Below are positions 36,275 through 44,906 of a stretch of 64,000 bases of DNA, piece after piece. Source of the stretch: Candidatus Laterigemmans baculatus. GTDB lineage: Bacteria > Planctomycetota > Planctomycetia > Pirellulales > Pirellulaceae. The translations under genes and the position numbers were made by a program. Each line of letters begins with the position of its first letter. Within the stretch, counting starts at the first letter, position 1. The stretch covers positions 1 to 64,000 of the forward strand of contig NZ_WRPR01000038.1 in the NCBI RefSeq assembly GCF_010367455.1, read 5' to 3'. Below the pieces are notes generated by a model that was not told the DNA's origin, ran no database searches, and saw only the letters and a program-made list of their open reading frames with translations.

Positions 36275-37159
36275 TTGACCGCCGCTGTTGAACCATCGCG
36301 TCCCGATTTCTTCCGGGCCTTCGCCGTGCTGCGGAAGTTCGCCCTCCTCTGCCTCGCTGCGCTACCGCTCTCGGCTCACGCGGCGGATGAACAGGACGCG
36401 GATCCCACCGCCCTGGCGGCGCGGATCCTCGACGCCGAGCGACCTGCGGCGGAACGCCAGGCGATCATCACCGAGCACCCGGAGTTAGCCGATGAGCTGC
36501 TCGCTGCGATGCTGGTCGGAATCGAGCCGGGGACACCGCAAGAGTACCAGCGGATTCCCTACCTGTGGCGCGTTGCAGTGGCCGCCGGAGAACGCAACGA
36601 GACCGCTCAACTGCGGAAGATTCTGGAACTCTCGTTGCCCCGCGACGGTGCTCCGCTGCACGACTGGCAAGCGGTCGTGATCGGTGGAGGCGTCGTCGGT
36701 GGGACCAGCAACGTCGGAGCGTGGCCGCGCGATCGCGTCGCTGAACTCTTGAAGGGGCACGCCGAGTTGATCCGCCGCTGGGAACGCTCGCTGGAGTTGG
36801 CCGCAGCGATGGCCGACAATCCGCAAATCCGCAATCCGACGCGCTACGATGCGCTGCGGATGCTCGGCGCGACCGAATGGGACGAGGCTGGTGAGAGCTT
36901 GCTCAAGTACCTCGGTGAAGGTGTCGAGCATGAGTTGCAGATGGGAGCGGTCAGCGGATTAGCCGACATGCAGTCGCCGCACGCGATCGAGCCGCTCGTT
37001 GAGGCGCTGTCGCATCTCGCTGGGCGGAACCGCGAGCTGGCGATCGCAGGACTGCTGCGAAGCGACGCCCGCAAGGCCGCTCTCCGCGAAGCGATCGAGG
37101 CGGGCAAACTCGCCGCCACCGAACTCACTCCCGAACAGCGGCAAAAGCTTAGGCTTTGA
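36275..37159 (+). CDS. Exported HEAT-repeat-like protein
   Basis: A 294-aa protein that begins at TTG 36275, supported by AGGAG 7 nt upstream. After a polar N-terminus, FALLCLAALPLSAHAADEQD forms a signal peptide. The rest is helical with HEAT-like units, best seen near the C-terminus (YDALRMLGATEWDEAGESLL, LQMGAVSGLADMQSPHAIEP, ELAIAGLLRSDARKAALREA). Planctomycete membrane-bound dehydrogenase proteins carry similar units, but no catalytic domain is present. The stop overlaps the convergent gene's 3' end by 11 bp. Confidence 0.65.
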   Translation: MTAAVEPSRPDFFRAFAVLRKFALLCLAALPLSAHAADEQDADPTALAARILDAERPAAERQAIITEHPELADELLAAMLVGIEPGTPQEYQRIPYLWRVAVAAGERNETAQLRKILELSLPRDGAPLHDWQAVVIGGGVVGGTSNVGAWPRDRVAELLKGHAELIRRWERSLELAAAMADNPQIRNPTRYDALRMLGATEWDEAGESLLKYLGEGVEHELQMGAVSGLADMQSPHAIEPLVEALSHLAGRNRELAIAGLLRSDARKAALREAIEAGKLAATELTPEQRQKLRL

Positions 37160-38717
37160 GCAGTTCTCTGGCTTGCTCGGCCCCGGGGGCGGGAAAGCCA
37201 AACTCGCTGGCCGTGACCCGACCGAGGGCGACCAGATAACTCCAGCGGAAGGCGGGGCGGGCGGTGGCGAATTCTTCGCTGACCGTGCGGAAGTACTTTT
37301 CGGCGTGCAGGGCCCCGTCCTCGCTCGTCGCGTACCGCCGCAGCAGGTCGAACACGGGGCGCGGATCGCCTCCCTGCTCGCCGTACCGCTGGATCGCAGC
37401 ACAGGCCCCCTGCTGGTTGTTCTCGCGGATCGCCTCATCGGTTTTGCGGAGCAGCGAGCCGGTATCGCTGTCGCCGGCTAACTGGTCGAGATGCTCGGCA
37501 TGGGGCAGGGGCCCGGGCAGCGCGCGGCTGTTTTGGCCGGCGGTATGGAACGCGCCCACGATCAGACTGGCGATGGTGTTGCGGGGGCCGCTGACGCGGG
37601 CGATGTGCCGCCAAGCGTTCGCGGCATCCGAGGCGTGCACGCCGGTCGACGCTCCGTGGACGCTGCCGGCCGGCCTTCCCGAGCTCGCTTTTTCCTGTCC
37701 TGGATCGTGCAGCACCAACAGGTTGGCCGCTTGCGACATCGCTTGCCCCACCGCTTCGGGATCGACTCCGTCGGCCAGCGCCGCAGCGACCGCGTCGGCC
37801 GCTTCGCTGCGGCTCGAAGCAAAGATCGTCTCGGCCATGCTCGTCAGCCAAGCGTCGTCGACTTTGCGACGTTTCGCCGGGAGGCTGGTCAGCTGGTACT
37901 GGTCGAGCAACCTCGGCAGCACGCGGCGGATCTCCGGTTCGGCGTAGCCTCGCTGACGCCGTTCCGCTTCATTCTTCAAGCAGTACCGCAGCGATTGCCG
38001 CAGTAGCGTGTGAGCTTGCTCTTGCCCGGTCAGGTCGAGCGCTTCCCAGGCCCGCCAGGCGAGCACGACGCGGTGCACGTCGACTTCATCCTGCACGGTG
38101 AACTGAAGCTGGTCGTAGGCTTGCTCGGCCGGTCCCTCGTTGACGGCGGCCGCAAACCGGCGTTCGGCCTCCTCGGCTTGGAGCTTGCGGACCAGCTCGC
38201 GGAGCTCCTTGCCGTTACCGCCGCTCGATGCGGCCGAGATCGGCTGCAAAACCTCCCGCTCACCGCCGCCAAAATCCTGGATGCGGGCGGAATTGCGATA
38301 CAACACTTTCAGGATCGGGAGCGGACGCTCGGCTGCCGGGAGTTCAAGAGCCATCTGCAGCGCTGGCGGGAGAGCCATGAAGGTGTGGAAGCCGACGTAA
38401 TCCTCACCGCCAAAAGTCCGCGCGTTGGCCAGCAAGCCGGCGGCGGTCAGTTGCTGCAAGTCGACCTCCCCTGCGCTGAGCTTGCTGACCAGAATTGGCT
38501 GCAAGCGGTCGGGCGGCGTTTCCTGCAACAGCGAGACGAGCGGCTCGAGCGGACCGAACGTGAGCCGCTCGAGGCCCTCTTCGGCCAGCGCCGTCGAGAC
38601 CCCGAGGTCGCAGGCGAGGGTGGACCCCAGTCCGGCGACCAGCATCCCTTGACCGACTTCTTGCAGAAACGCGCGGCGGTTGTACGCGTCACGCTGACTC
38701 TGGCTGGCACGGGTCAT
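37149..38717 (-). CDS. Tat-exported hypothetical protein
   Basis: A 522-aa protein with a twin-arginine signal (NRRAFLQEVGQGMLVAGLGS) and possibly a lipobox-like Cys soon after (TLACDLG). The mature part is mainly helical with several Leu/Ala/Glu-rich segments, conserved-looking His residues (VGFHTFMALPPAL, LLVLHDPGQEK, VHGASTGVHASDAANAWRHI, GPLPHAEHLDQLAGD) and aromatic motifs near the end. The His pairs suggest a metal or haem role, but I recognise no family. TAGGAGCTCTCGC before the ATG is a good ribosome-binding site. It converges with the HEAT-like gene, overlapping by 11 bp. Confidence 0.72.
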   Translation of the reverse strand: MTRASQSQRDAYNRRAFLQEVGQGMLVAGLGSTLACDLGVSTALAEEGLERLTFGPLEPLVSLLQETPPDRLQPILVSKLSAGEVDLQQLTAAGLLANARTFGGEDYVGFHTFMALPPALQMALELPAAERPLPILKVLYRNSARIQDFGGGEREVLQPISAASSGGNGKELRELVRKLQAEEAERRFAAAVNEGPAEQAYDQLQFTVQDEVDVHRVVLAWRAWEALDLTGQEQAHTLLRQSLRYCLKNEAERRQRGYAEPEIRRVLPRLLDQYQLTSLPAKRRKVDDAWLTSMAETIFASSRSEAADAVAAALADGVDPEAVGQAMSQAANLLVLHDPGQEKASSGRPAGSVHGASTGVHASDAANAWRHIARVSGPRNTIASLIVGAFHTAGQNSRALPGPLPHAEHLDQLAGDSDTGSLLRKTDEAIRENNQQGACAAIQRYGEQGGDPRPVFDLLRRYATSEDGALHAEKYFRTVSEEFATARPAFRWSYLVALGRVTASEFGFPAPGAEQARELLKA

Positions 38718-39049
38718 GGCGAGAGCTCCTAAGACTGAGGCCCTATCAGGGCAGTGGAAACACGCAGCCCTGCGCGGAAATCAACTCCAAACGCCTTCGA
38801 AGAATCGAACGCGCATCGTAACCGATCGTCGCTCGCCCAGTCATTGAAAAAGTCGCGGGCACTCGATTGAGACGACGTCGGCCGGTGCGACGACGGTGAT
38901 CGACGCGAGACACCACGACTCCCGCTGCCGCCGCGTGCCTGGTTCAATAGGGTGGCCCACTCCCCGAATCCACCGCTCGCCTCGGAGATGTCGCCCGTGC
39001 CTCGTGCCTCCTACAGATCAAGACAGACTCTGCTCGGTGGGTGCCGCTG
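38718..39049. other. Intergenic region between divergent genes
   Basis: These 332 bp upstream of the polyketide operon contain no repeat and no gene I can support. They must carry the operon promoter, but no clear -35/-10 pair is visible. Confidence 0.55.
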
Positions 39050-39781
39050 ATGCAGCAGCGGCGCATCGAACCGGAGGCAATGGATGATCCCGAACTGGGA
39101 GCGGAGGAGCATGTCGCGGCGCTTCGCGGGCTGGCGCGGCTGAACTGGTTCAGCGGCGTCTCCCGACAGATGTATCGTCGGCTTCGCCAAATCGCCCTCG
39201 CCTCGCCGCGGCCGCTCCGCGTGCTGGACATCGCCACCGGCTCGGGAGACCTGCCGATCGACTGGCTGTTGCGAAGCCGACTCGAAGGAATTCCGCTGGA
39301 GGTGACCGGCGTCGACGTCAGCTCTCAAGCGATCGCCACGGCACGAGCGCGGGCCGCGGTCGCCGGCTGCAGCTCGAGCGGCGAGGGGTGGACGGCGGAC
39401 TGGTGGGTTGCCAACGCGCTGGAGGATTGCCTGCCGGACGATTTCGACGTCGTCACCTGCTCGTTGTTCCTGCACCATTTGGAGGACGAGGATATCGTGC
39501 GGCTGCTCCGCGCGATGCGAGACGCGACCGAGGCAGGCGGACTCGTGCGGCGGCTGTTGATTTGCGATTTGGTCCGCTCGCGGTGGAATTTGGCGGCCGT
39601 CTCGGTGGCTTCGCGGTTGCTCAGCCGTTCCCCGATCGTGCACGGCGATGCAGCATTGAGCGTCCGGGCGGCGCTCACCCGCGGCGAGTTTGCCGAGTTG
39701 GCGGAAGTCGCCTTGGGAATGGCAGTCCCGGTCAGCTCCCTTTTTCCTTGTCGCTTCATCTCGGAGATCGACCTCCGTTGA
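39050..39781 (+). CDS. Class I SAM-dependent methyltransferase
   Basis: A roughly 243-aa methyltransferase, first gene of a three-gene operon with a flavoprotein and a type III polyketide synthase. The SAM-binding motif I is VLDIATGSGDLPIDWLL, motif II ends in VTGVDVSSQAI, and the post-II region DVVTCSLFLHHLEDED matches motif IV of UbiE/MenG-like and O-methyltransferases. ATG 39050 follows GGTGGG; GTG 39041 is a possible alternative. Its TGA overlaps the next gene's TTG (TTGA), indicating translational coupling. In analogous operons such enzymes methylate alkylresorcinol-type products, which is the inferred substrate. Confidence 0.88.
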   Translation: MQQRRIEPEAMDDPELGAEEHVAALRGLARLNWFSGVSRQMYRRLRQIALASPRPLRVLDIATGSGDLPIDWLLRSRLEGIPLEVTGVDVSSQAIATARARAAVAGCSSSGEGWTADWWVANALEDCLPDDFDVVTCSLFLHHLEDEDIVRLLRAMRDATEAGGLVRRLLICDLVRSRWNLAAVSVASRLLSRSPIVHGDAALSVRAALTRGEFAELAEVALGMAVPVSSLFPCRFISEIDLR

Positions 39782-41130
39782 ACCACCTTCCCACCACCAC
39801 CGAGCGAACGACGCTGCTTGAGCCGACTGCCTCGCAAGACGCTCCCTGGGTGGTCGTGATCGGCGGCGGGCCGGCTGGATCGATCGCCGCGCTGCAACTC
39901 ACGCGGACGCTCTCGGCGCTGGGCGAGCGTCGCGGGGCGGGGGACGAAAGCAGCAGGCGGCCGCGAGTGTTGTTGGTCGATCGCGAAGATTTTCCGCGAG
40001 GCAAAGTCTGCGGGTGTTGTCTCAACGGCGCCGCGATCGCCGCCTTGGATGCGGCAGGCTTGAAAAATCTCCCCGAGGAATTGGCGGCGGTGCCGCTGAC
40101 GCATTGGGAGGGGCAGATCGCTGGCCTTGGCAAACGGCCGCGAGTCGCCCGCGTCCGGCTGCCGAGCGGCTGGGCAGTCTCGCGAGAATCGCTCGATGCA
40201 GCCCTCCTGTCGCGGGCTCGCGCCGCGGGAGCTGTCGTCCGCACGGGAGTCGTCGCCCGCGTTCGCACCGCGACCGACGAGGCGGTCGAGGTGGAACTTA
40301 AGAGTTCGGCCGGAACCGAAACGGTCTTCGCCGCGGCAGTCGTCGTCGCCTCGGGGTTGAGCGGCGGCGGGCTCGAACCGCTCCTTCCGTGGCGGCAGCC
40401 GCCGGCCGGACCCGTGGGACTGGGAACGACGCTGGTCGCTTCCGAAGCGGAATATGTGCCGGGAAAGATCTACATGGCGTGTGATGGCACGGGCTACGCA
40501 GGGCTGGTGCGATTGGAGGACGGGCGGCTCGACATCGCCGCGGCTGTTTACGATCCGAGCGGCCCGGGGCGGAGACGCGGGGCGGGCGAGCGGGTGGCGG
40601 AAATTTTGCAGGCCGCCGGAATGCCTCCGGTCGCGGGAATCGAAACGGCTGCGTGGCGGGGCACGCCGCGGCTGCATCGCCAGCGCCAGCCGGGCCGCGG
40701 TCGCATCGTCGCCGTCGGAGATGCGGCCGGCTACGTCGAGCCGTTTACCGGAGAAGGAATGGCATGGGGAATGCAAACCGGGTTGCTCGCCGCCCGCGTG
40801 ATCGCCGAAGCGCTCGCCCGTCAATCGCTCGCCCGTCAATCGCTCGCCCGTGAATCGCTCGCCCGTGAATCGCTCTCCCCTGAGCCGGCTCACGCGACCG
40901 GTCGCACGCCGACCCCCAGCCGGAAATCACCTCGAGCGGCTGCCGAAATCGGAGTTCGGTACACTTACCAGTACAATCGTCTGCTCTCGCGGCGGCGAAC
41001 CGCGTGCCGGCTGTTGACCGCCGCGCTGCGGCCTCGCTGGTCGCGGCGGATGCTGTTTCAGTCGCTGGCGGTTGCTCCCTGGTTGGCTGCTCCGGTCGTT
41101 CGAATGCTCAATCGCCCTCATTCCCCTTGA
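39778..41130 (+). CDS. FAD-dependent oxidoreductase (geranylgeranyl-reductase/monooxygenase-like)
   Basis: A 450-aa flavoprotein beginning at TTG 39778, which overlaps the preceding stop codon. The Rossmann fingerprint VVVIGGGPAGSIAALQL (about residue 22), DREDFPRGKVCGCCLNGAAI, and the second FAD motif GRGRIVAVGDAAGYVEPFTGEGMAWGMQTGLLAA are typical of the GGR/p-hydroxybenzoate-hydroxylase superfamily. Near residue 350 four in-frame LARQS/LARES repeats interrupt the protein after the FAD domain, an Arg/Pro-rich linker. Its place between a methyltransferase and a type III polyketide synthase suggests hydroxylation or oxidation of a phenolic lipid to a quinone. Reduction of a polyprenyl chain is an alternative. 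Confidence 0.85.
   Translation: MNHLPTTTERTTLLEPTASQDAPWVVVIGGGPAGSIAALQLTRTLSALGERRGAGDESSRRPRVLLVDREDFPRGKVCGCCLNGAAIAALDAAGLKNLPEELAAVPLTHWEGQIAGLGKRPRVARVRLPSGWAVSRESLDAALLSRARAAGAVVRTGVVARVRTATDEAVEVELKSSAGTETVFAAAVVVASGLSGGGLEPLLPWRQPPAGPVGLGTTLVASEAEYVPGKIYMACDGTGYAGLVRLEDGRLDIAAAVYDPSGPGRRRGAGERVAEILQAAGMPPVAGIETAAWRGTPRLHRQRQPGRGRIVAVGDAAGYVEPFTGEGMAWGMQTGLLAARVIAEALARQSLARQSLARESLARESLSPEPAHATGRTPTPSRKSPRAAAEIGVRYTYQYNRLLSRRRTACRLLTAALRPRWSRRMLFQSLAVAPWLAAPVVRMLNRPHSP
40811..40870 (+). repeat. In-frame 15-bp minisatellite (4 copies)
   Basis: Units at 40811, 40826, 40841 and 40856 encode LARQS then LARES, with a single base change (C to G) distinguishing the last two copies. It lies within the flavoprotein gene between the FAD-binding region and the C-terminal helices. 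Confidence 0.93.
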
Positions 41131-41181
41131 ACCGCACTCCCCTTGAATCGCATTCCCCGTGAACCTTAAGAGCCGTCTCGC

Positions 41182-42282
41182 GTGAATCGCCCTTTGCTGC
41201 TCGGGCTTGGCACCGCGGTGCCCCCTTACCAGATCTCCCAATCGAGTTCGGCCACCGTGGCGCGGCGGTTCGTCCACGAAAGCGAAGCGGGGGTGGAACT
41301 GCTGCCGGCCCTGTACCGGATGACCCGCGTGCGTCGCCGCGGCAGCGTGTTGCTCGAGGGACCCTCCGACGGCGAAGTCCACCAGTCGTTCTATCCCCAC
41401 GCCGAAAGCCTCGACGACCGCGGGCCGAGCACGGCCGACCGGATGGAGCGGTATGGGAGCGAAGCGGGGCCGCTGGCGATCCGCAGCGCCGCCGCGGCGT
41501 TGGCCGACGCGGAACTCCCCGCGTCGCGAGTCACTCACCTCGTCACCGTCACTTGCACCGGTTTCTACGCCCCAGGCTTCGACGCGGCGCTGATCGAAGA
41601 GCTGGGGATGTCGCTCGACGTCGAGCGGGTGCAAGTCGGTTTCATGGGCTGCCACGGTGCGATCAACGGATTGCGGGTGGCGCGGGCGATCAGCCGAGCG
41701 GACGCTTCCGCGGTCGTGTTGGTCGTGGCGGTCGAACTGTGCAGCCTGCACTACCAGTACGGCTGGGATACCGATCGGGTCGTCTCCAACGCCCTGTTCG
41801 CCGACGGCAGCAGCGCTTTGGTCGTCGCGGGTTCTGATCTTTCCCCACCCGAGCTTGCCCCACTCGAAATTGCGGCAACCGGCTCGCGGATGGTTCCCGA
41901 CTCGCGGGAGGCGATGACGTGGCGGATCGGCAACCATGGCTTTGAGATGACCCTCAGCGCCACCGTGCCGTCGATCATCGAAGATCAGCTCCGCGACTTT
42001 CTCTGCCGGTGGTTGGCTGCCGAGGGATTCGAATTGGCGTCGATCGGTGGGTGGGCAGTCCACCCGGGCGGGCCGCGAATTTTGCAGGCGGTCGAGGCTG
42101 CGCTGGAACTGCCCCGCGAGGCGCTGCGGATCAGTCGCGAGGTGCTCGCCGAGCACGGCAACATGTCCTCCGCCACGCTGCTGTTCATCCTCGAGCAATT
42201 CCGCCGCGAGCGGATCCCCGGTCCGTGGTTGATGCTCGGCTTCGGCCCCGGGCTGGTGATTGAGGTGGCCCTGCTCCGCTGA
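41182..42282 (+). CDS. Type III polyketide synthase (chalcone/stilbene-synthase-like)
   Basis: A 366-aa thiolase-fold homodimeric enzyme that extends an acyl-CoA starter with malonyl-CoA and cyclises the product. The catalytic triad is visible: Cys157 in VGFMGCHGAINGL, His294 in GGWAVHPGGPRIL and Asn327 in EHGNMSSATLLF. GTG 41182 is the start. The final LMLGFGPGLVIEVALL matches the family GFGPGLT-type motif. The operon partner genes (methyltransferase, flavoprotein) are like those of bacterial alkylresorcinol/alkylpyrone clusters, so the product is probably a methylated, oxidised phenolic lipid; chain length and starter are unknown. A 16-bp imperfect tandem repeat (41125-41170) precedes it. 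Confidence 0.93.
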   Translation: MNRPLLLGLGTAVPPYQISQSSSATVARRFVHESEAGVELLPALYRMTRVRRRGSVLLEGPSDGEVHQSFYPHAESLDDRGPSTADRMERYGSEAGPLAIRSAAAALADAELPASRVTHLVTVTCTGFYAPGFDAALIEELGMSLDVERVQVGFMGCHGAINGLRVARAISRADASAVVLVVAVELCSLHYQYGWDTDRVVSNALFADGSSALVVAGSDLSPPELAPLEIAATGSRMVPDSREAMTWRIGNHGFEMTLSATVPSIIEDQLRDFLCRWLAAEGFELASIGGWAVHPGGPRILQAVEAALELPREALRISREVLAEHGNMSSATLLFILEQFRRERIPGPWLMLGFGPGLVIEVALLR

Positions 42283-42373
42283 CCCCAACGGGCATGCCGA
42301 TTGCAGGTTTTTGGCGGACACTCCCCCCATGGGCACCCCCTGATTTGTCACGCCAACCGCCGGGATTCTCCAG

Positions 42374-44452
42374 ATGAGCGCCAGCCGTTCTGAAGACCTG
42401 ATTCTTTCCCCGCAGGCGAGCCCCGAAGAGCTCGATGCACTCGCCCGCCAGATCCGCGTGTGGGTACTGAAGTCGACCCACGCGGCCGCCTCGGGCCACC
42501 CCACCTCGGCTTTGTCGGCCGTCGAGCTGATGACCGCACTGTGTTTTGGAGGGATCTTGCGGTATGACCCCCACGAGCCGGAGGCCCCCAACAACGACCG
42601 CTTGATTTTCTCCAAAGGGCACGCTTCGCCGCTGCTGTATGCCCTCTGGGCCGCTGCGGGTGAAGTGAGTGAAGAGGAGCTGATGACGTACCGGCAGTTC
42701 GACAGCCGTTTGGAAGGGCACCCCACCTCTCGGTTTTCCTACGCCGAGGCGGCAACCGGCTCGCTCGGCCAAGGGCTTTCGATCGGGTTGGGGATGGCGT
42801 TGGCTGCGAAGAAACTCGATTCGCTCGACTACCGCACCTTTGTGCTGCTCGGCGATAGCGAGATGGCCGAGGGTTCGAACTGGGAAGCGATCCAGCTGGC
42901 GGCCCACTACGGTCTCGATAATCTCATCGGGATCCTCGACGTCAACCGTCTCGGCCAGCGCGGTGAGACGATGTACGGCCATGACCTCGAAGCGTATCGA
43001 AAGCGGGTCGAGCCGTTCGGGTGGCGAACGGTGATGATCGAAAACGGGCATGACCATGCCCAGATCCTCGACGCGCTGCGGCAGGCAACTGCTGCGGATG
43101 GGCGGCCGGTGATGGTGATCGCCCACACGGAAAAAGGACATGGCGTCTCGTTTCTGGCGGACCAGGATGGACGGCACGGCAAAGCGCTCGGCGACGATGA
43201 GCTGGGTAAAGCGTTGGCCGAGCTGGGCAAAGTCGAGCGACGCATTCGAGGCACGCTGGCATCCCCCTCGCAGAGCGAAGCCGCCACGAGTCGGGCTGCA
43301 AACGCCTCTGCCGGAAAATCTCCCCGACGCTCCACCGACGATGGGGCTCCGCGAGCGTCGATTCGCTGGGGAAGCGAGTACAAAATCGGCGAGGAAGTCG
43401 CCACGCGTGCCGCTTACGGTAAGGCGCTCGCACGGCTGGGCGAGCTCTATCCGCAGCTGGTTGCCCTCGACGGCGAGGTCTCCAACTCCACGCACAGCGA
43501 AGAGCTGAAAAAGAAACATCCCGAACGGTTCTTCGAGATGTACATCGCCGAGCAGAACATGGTGGGAACCGCCGTGGGAATGGCTTTGCGAGGCAAGCTG
43601 CCTTTCGTCTCTACGTTCGCCGCCTTCTTCAGCCGCGCGTTCGATCAGATCCGGATGAGCCCCCACAGCGGCGCTAACGTAAAATTCATCGGCTCCCATG
43701 CCGGCGTCTCGATCGGCGAAGACGGGCCCTCGCAGATGGGGCTCGAAGACATCGCCCTGTTCCGCTCCGTCGCCGACAGCGTCGTGCTCTATCCGTGCGA
43801 CGCGGTCTCGACCGAGCATTTGGTCGCGGCGATGGCGGACCATGAAGGCTTGGCCTACCTCCGCACGACGCGCGGAAAGACGCCGGTGATCTACAACCCG
43901 GAGGAGCCGTTCCCGATTGGCGGAGCCAAGGTGCTGCGGTCCAACGATGAAGACCAGATGACGATCGTCGCGGCAGGCATCACGGTGCACGAGGCCCTGA
44001 AGGCCTCCGACCAATTGCTCGATGAGGGAATTCGCGCCCGCGTCATCGACCTGTACTCCATCAAACCGATCAACCACCCCACGCTCGAAGCCGCCGCTCG
44101 CGAGACCGGGCGGATTCTGACGGTCGAAGACCATTATGCGGCAGGCGGGCTCGGTGAAGCGGTCTGCCACGCGCTGAGCGACAATACGGTCGCCATCCGC
44201 TGCCTCGCCGTCGACCGCCGACCACGCAGCGGCACGCCCGAGCGGTTGCTCGAGAGTTCGGGAATTTCCGCTGCACGGATTGTCGAAGCGGCTCGCCGCT
44301 GGCTCCGAGGTTCGCGGGAAGACGCCTCCGCTGACGGTAGTGGAAAGTCGAAGTCGCGGATCGATTTCCGGCGGGACGGCAAAGACGAAGTTGAGATCGC
44401 CTCGGAACAGAGCTTCCCCGCCAGCGATGCCCCCGGCTGGACCGGCACCTAG
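42374..44452 (+). CDS. tkt: Transketolase with a C-terminal SFPASD-type tail
   Basis: A 692-aa thiamine-diphosphate enzyme of the pentose phosphate pathway, transferring two-carbon ketol units. Motifs are SKGHASPLLYALWAAAG, the TPP/Mg motif GDSEMAEGSNWEAIQL to DVNRLGQ, MYIAEQNMVGTAVGMAL with the catalytic Glu, and HAGVSIGEDGPSQMGLEDIA. The sequence is closer to the human-type or split transketolases than to E. coli TktA. Two features are extra: a Ser/Ala/Arg linker at about residues 297-325, between the two halves, and a C-terminal extension ending EIASEQSFPASDAPGW, a motif known mostly as a stand-alone small protein. A 5' gap of 91 bp separates it from the polyketide synthase; co-transcription is possible. 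Confidence 0.93.
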   Translation: MSASRSEDLILSPQASPEELDALARQIRVWVLKSTHAAASGHPTSALSAVELMTALCFGGILRYDPHEPEAPNNDRLIFSKGHASPLLYALWAAAGEVSEEELMTYRQFDSRLEGHPTSRFSYAEAATGSLGQGLSIGLGMALAAKKLDSLDYRTFVLLGDSEMAEGSNWEAIQLAAHYGLDNLIGILDVNRLGQRGETMYGHDLEAYRKRVEPFGWRTVMIENGHDHAQILDALRQATAADGRPVMVIAHTEKGHGVSFLADQDGRHGKALGDDELGKALAELGKVERRIRGTLASPSQSEAATSRAANASAGKSPRRSTDDGAPRASIRWGSEYKIGEEVATRAAYGKALARLGELYPQLVALDGEVSNSTHSEELKKKHPERFFEMYIAEQNMVGTAVGMALRGKLPFVSTFAAFFSRAFDQIRMSPHSGANVKFIGSHAGVSIGEDGPSQMGLEDIALFRSVADSVVLYPCDAVSTEHLVAAMADHEGLAYLRTTRGKTPVIYNPEEPFPIGGAKVLRSNDEDQMTIVAAGITVHEALKASDQLLDEGIRARVIDLYSIKPINHPTLEAAARETGRILTVEDHYAAGGLGEAVCHALSDNTVAIRCLAVDRRPRSGTPERLLESSGISAARIVEAARRWLRGSREDASADGSGKSKSRIDFRRDGKDEVEIASEQSFPASDAPGWTGT

Positions 44453-44482
44453 TCGCCTTTCGCTCCGCGAAAGTAGCGCAAT

Positions 44483-44604
44483 CGTTTAACGGCAAGCCGA
44501 AGGCGACTGCTTTTTAAAACACAGTCGCCTTCGGCTTGCCGTTAAACGATTTTTCCGCGAGCCGTCCTGCTTCGAACCAATCCAAAGTGGCGCTGTCCAG
44601 CTAG
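44483..44604. repeat. Long palindromic element, copy B
   Basis: Perfect 27-bp arms (44483-44509 and 44522-44548) around the loop CTTTTTAAAACA, followed by a flank (44549-44604) matching the reverse complement of copy A's flank at 34120-34171 with about six substitutions. The loop has the same plus-strand orientation in both copies although the flanks are inverted. It begins 30 bp after the transketolase stop and ends at a CTAG used as target by a MITE-like element. Confidence 0.95.
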
Positions 44605-44702
44605 GCTCTGTCAGAAGACCCGTAATGACACCCTCCCCCCGGGAGGGTCGCGAGGAACGAGCGGGGAGGGGGTAATGCCAAAAGGGAGTTTTCTGACAGA
44701 GC
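44605..44702. mobile_element. 98-bp MITE-like element with 12-bp TIRs and CTAG duplication
   Basis: Perfect terminal inverted repeats GCTCTGTCAGAA (44605-44616) and TTCTGACAGAGC (44691-44702) are bounded by CTAG on both sides (44601-44604 and 44703-44706). CTAG target duplications fit the YTAR preference of IS5-type transposases. The interior is non-coding and includes the 42-nt CCCTCCCC/GGGGAGGG hairpin sequence also found at 19212-19254. Deleting it and one CTAG rejoins a family-1 palindromic half repeat. No transposase is in the window. Confidence 0.72.
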
Positions 44703-44786
44703 CTAGCGCGTGGCGGCTGATTCCTCACCTGATTTCGCGACGTTCTGTGCGCGTGGACAATCCGCGGCTAGCGCCGTCGGCTCAAG
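44703..44786. repeat. Half copies of family 1 and family 2 GCTAGC repeats
   Basis: CTAGCGCGTGGCGGCTGATT (44703-44722) is the right half of a family-1 unit, interrupted by the MITE-like element. GGCTAGCGCCGTCGGCTC (44768-44785) is a family-2 half unit. The remaining 44787-44906 has no recognisable feature before the pseudopilin operon. Confidence 0.85.
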
Positions 44787-44906
44787 ATTTTCTGATAGCG
44801 ACTAAACTTCTCGCGCGCCCGTTTCGCGACCTACGCTCTCAGTAGCCGACCGACAGCAAGTGCTCTGTACCCTTCGGTCCGGTGAAGTCCAGCGGCGGGG
44901 GAAGCG

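Noticed and set aside
39388-39777. N-terminal extension of the flavoprotein frame
   Set aside because: It lies antisense-like over the methyltransferase in another frame. The family start, the FAD motif, begins about 65 bp after TTG 39778.
44601-44706. Complete insertion sequence
   Set aside because: The element is 98 bp and has no reading frame for a transposase, so only a MITE-like remnant is claimed.
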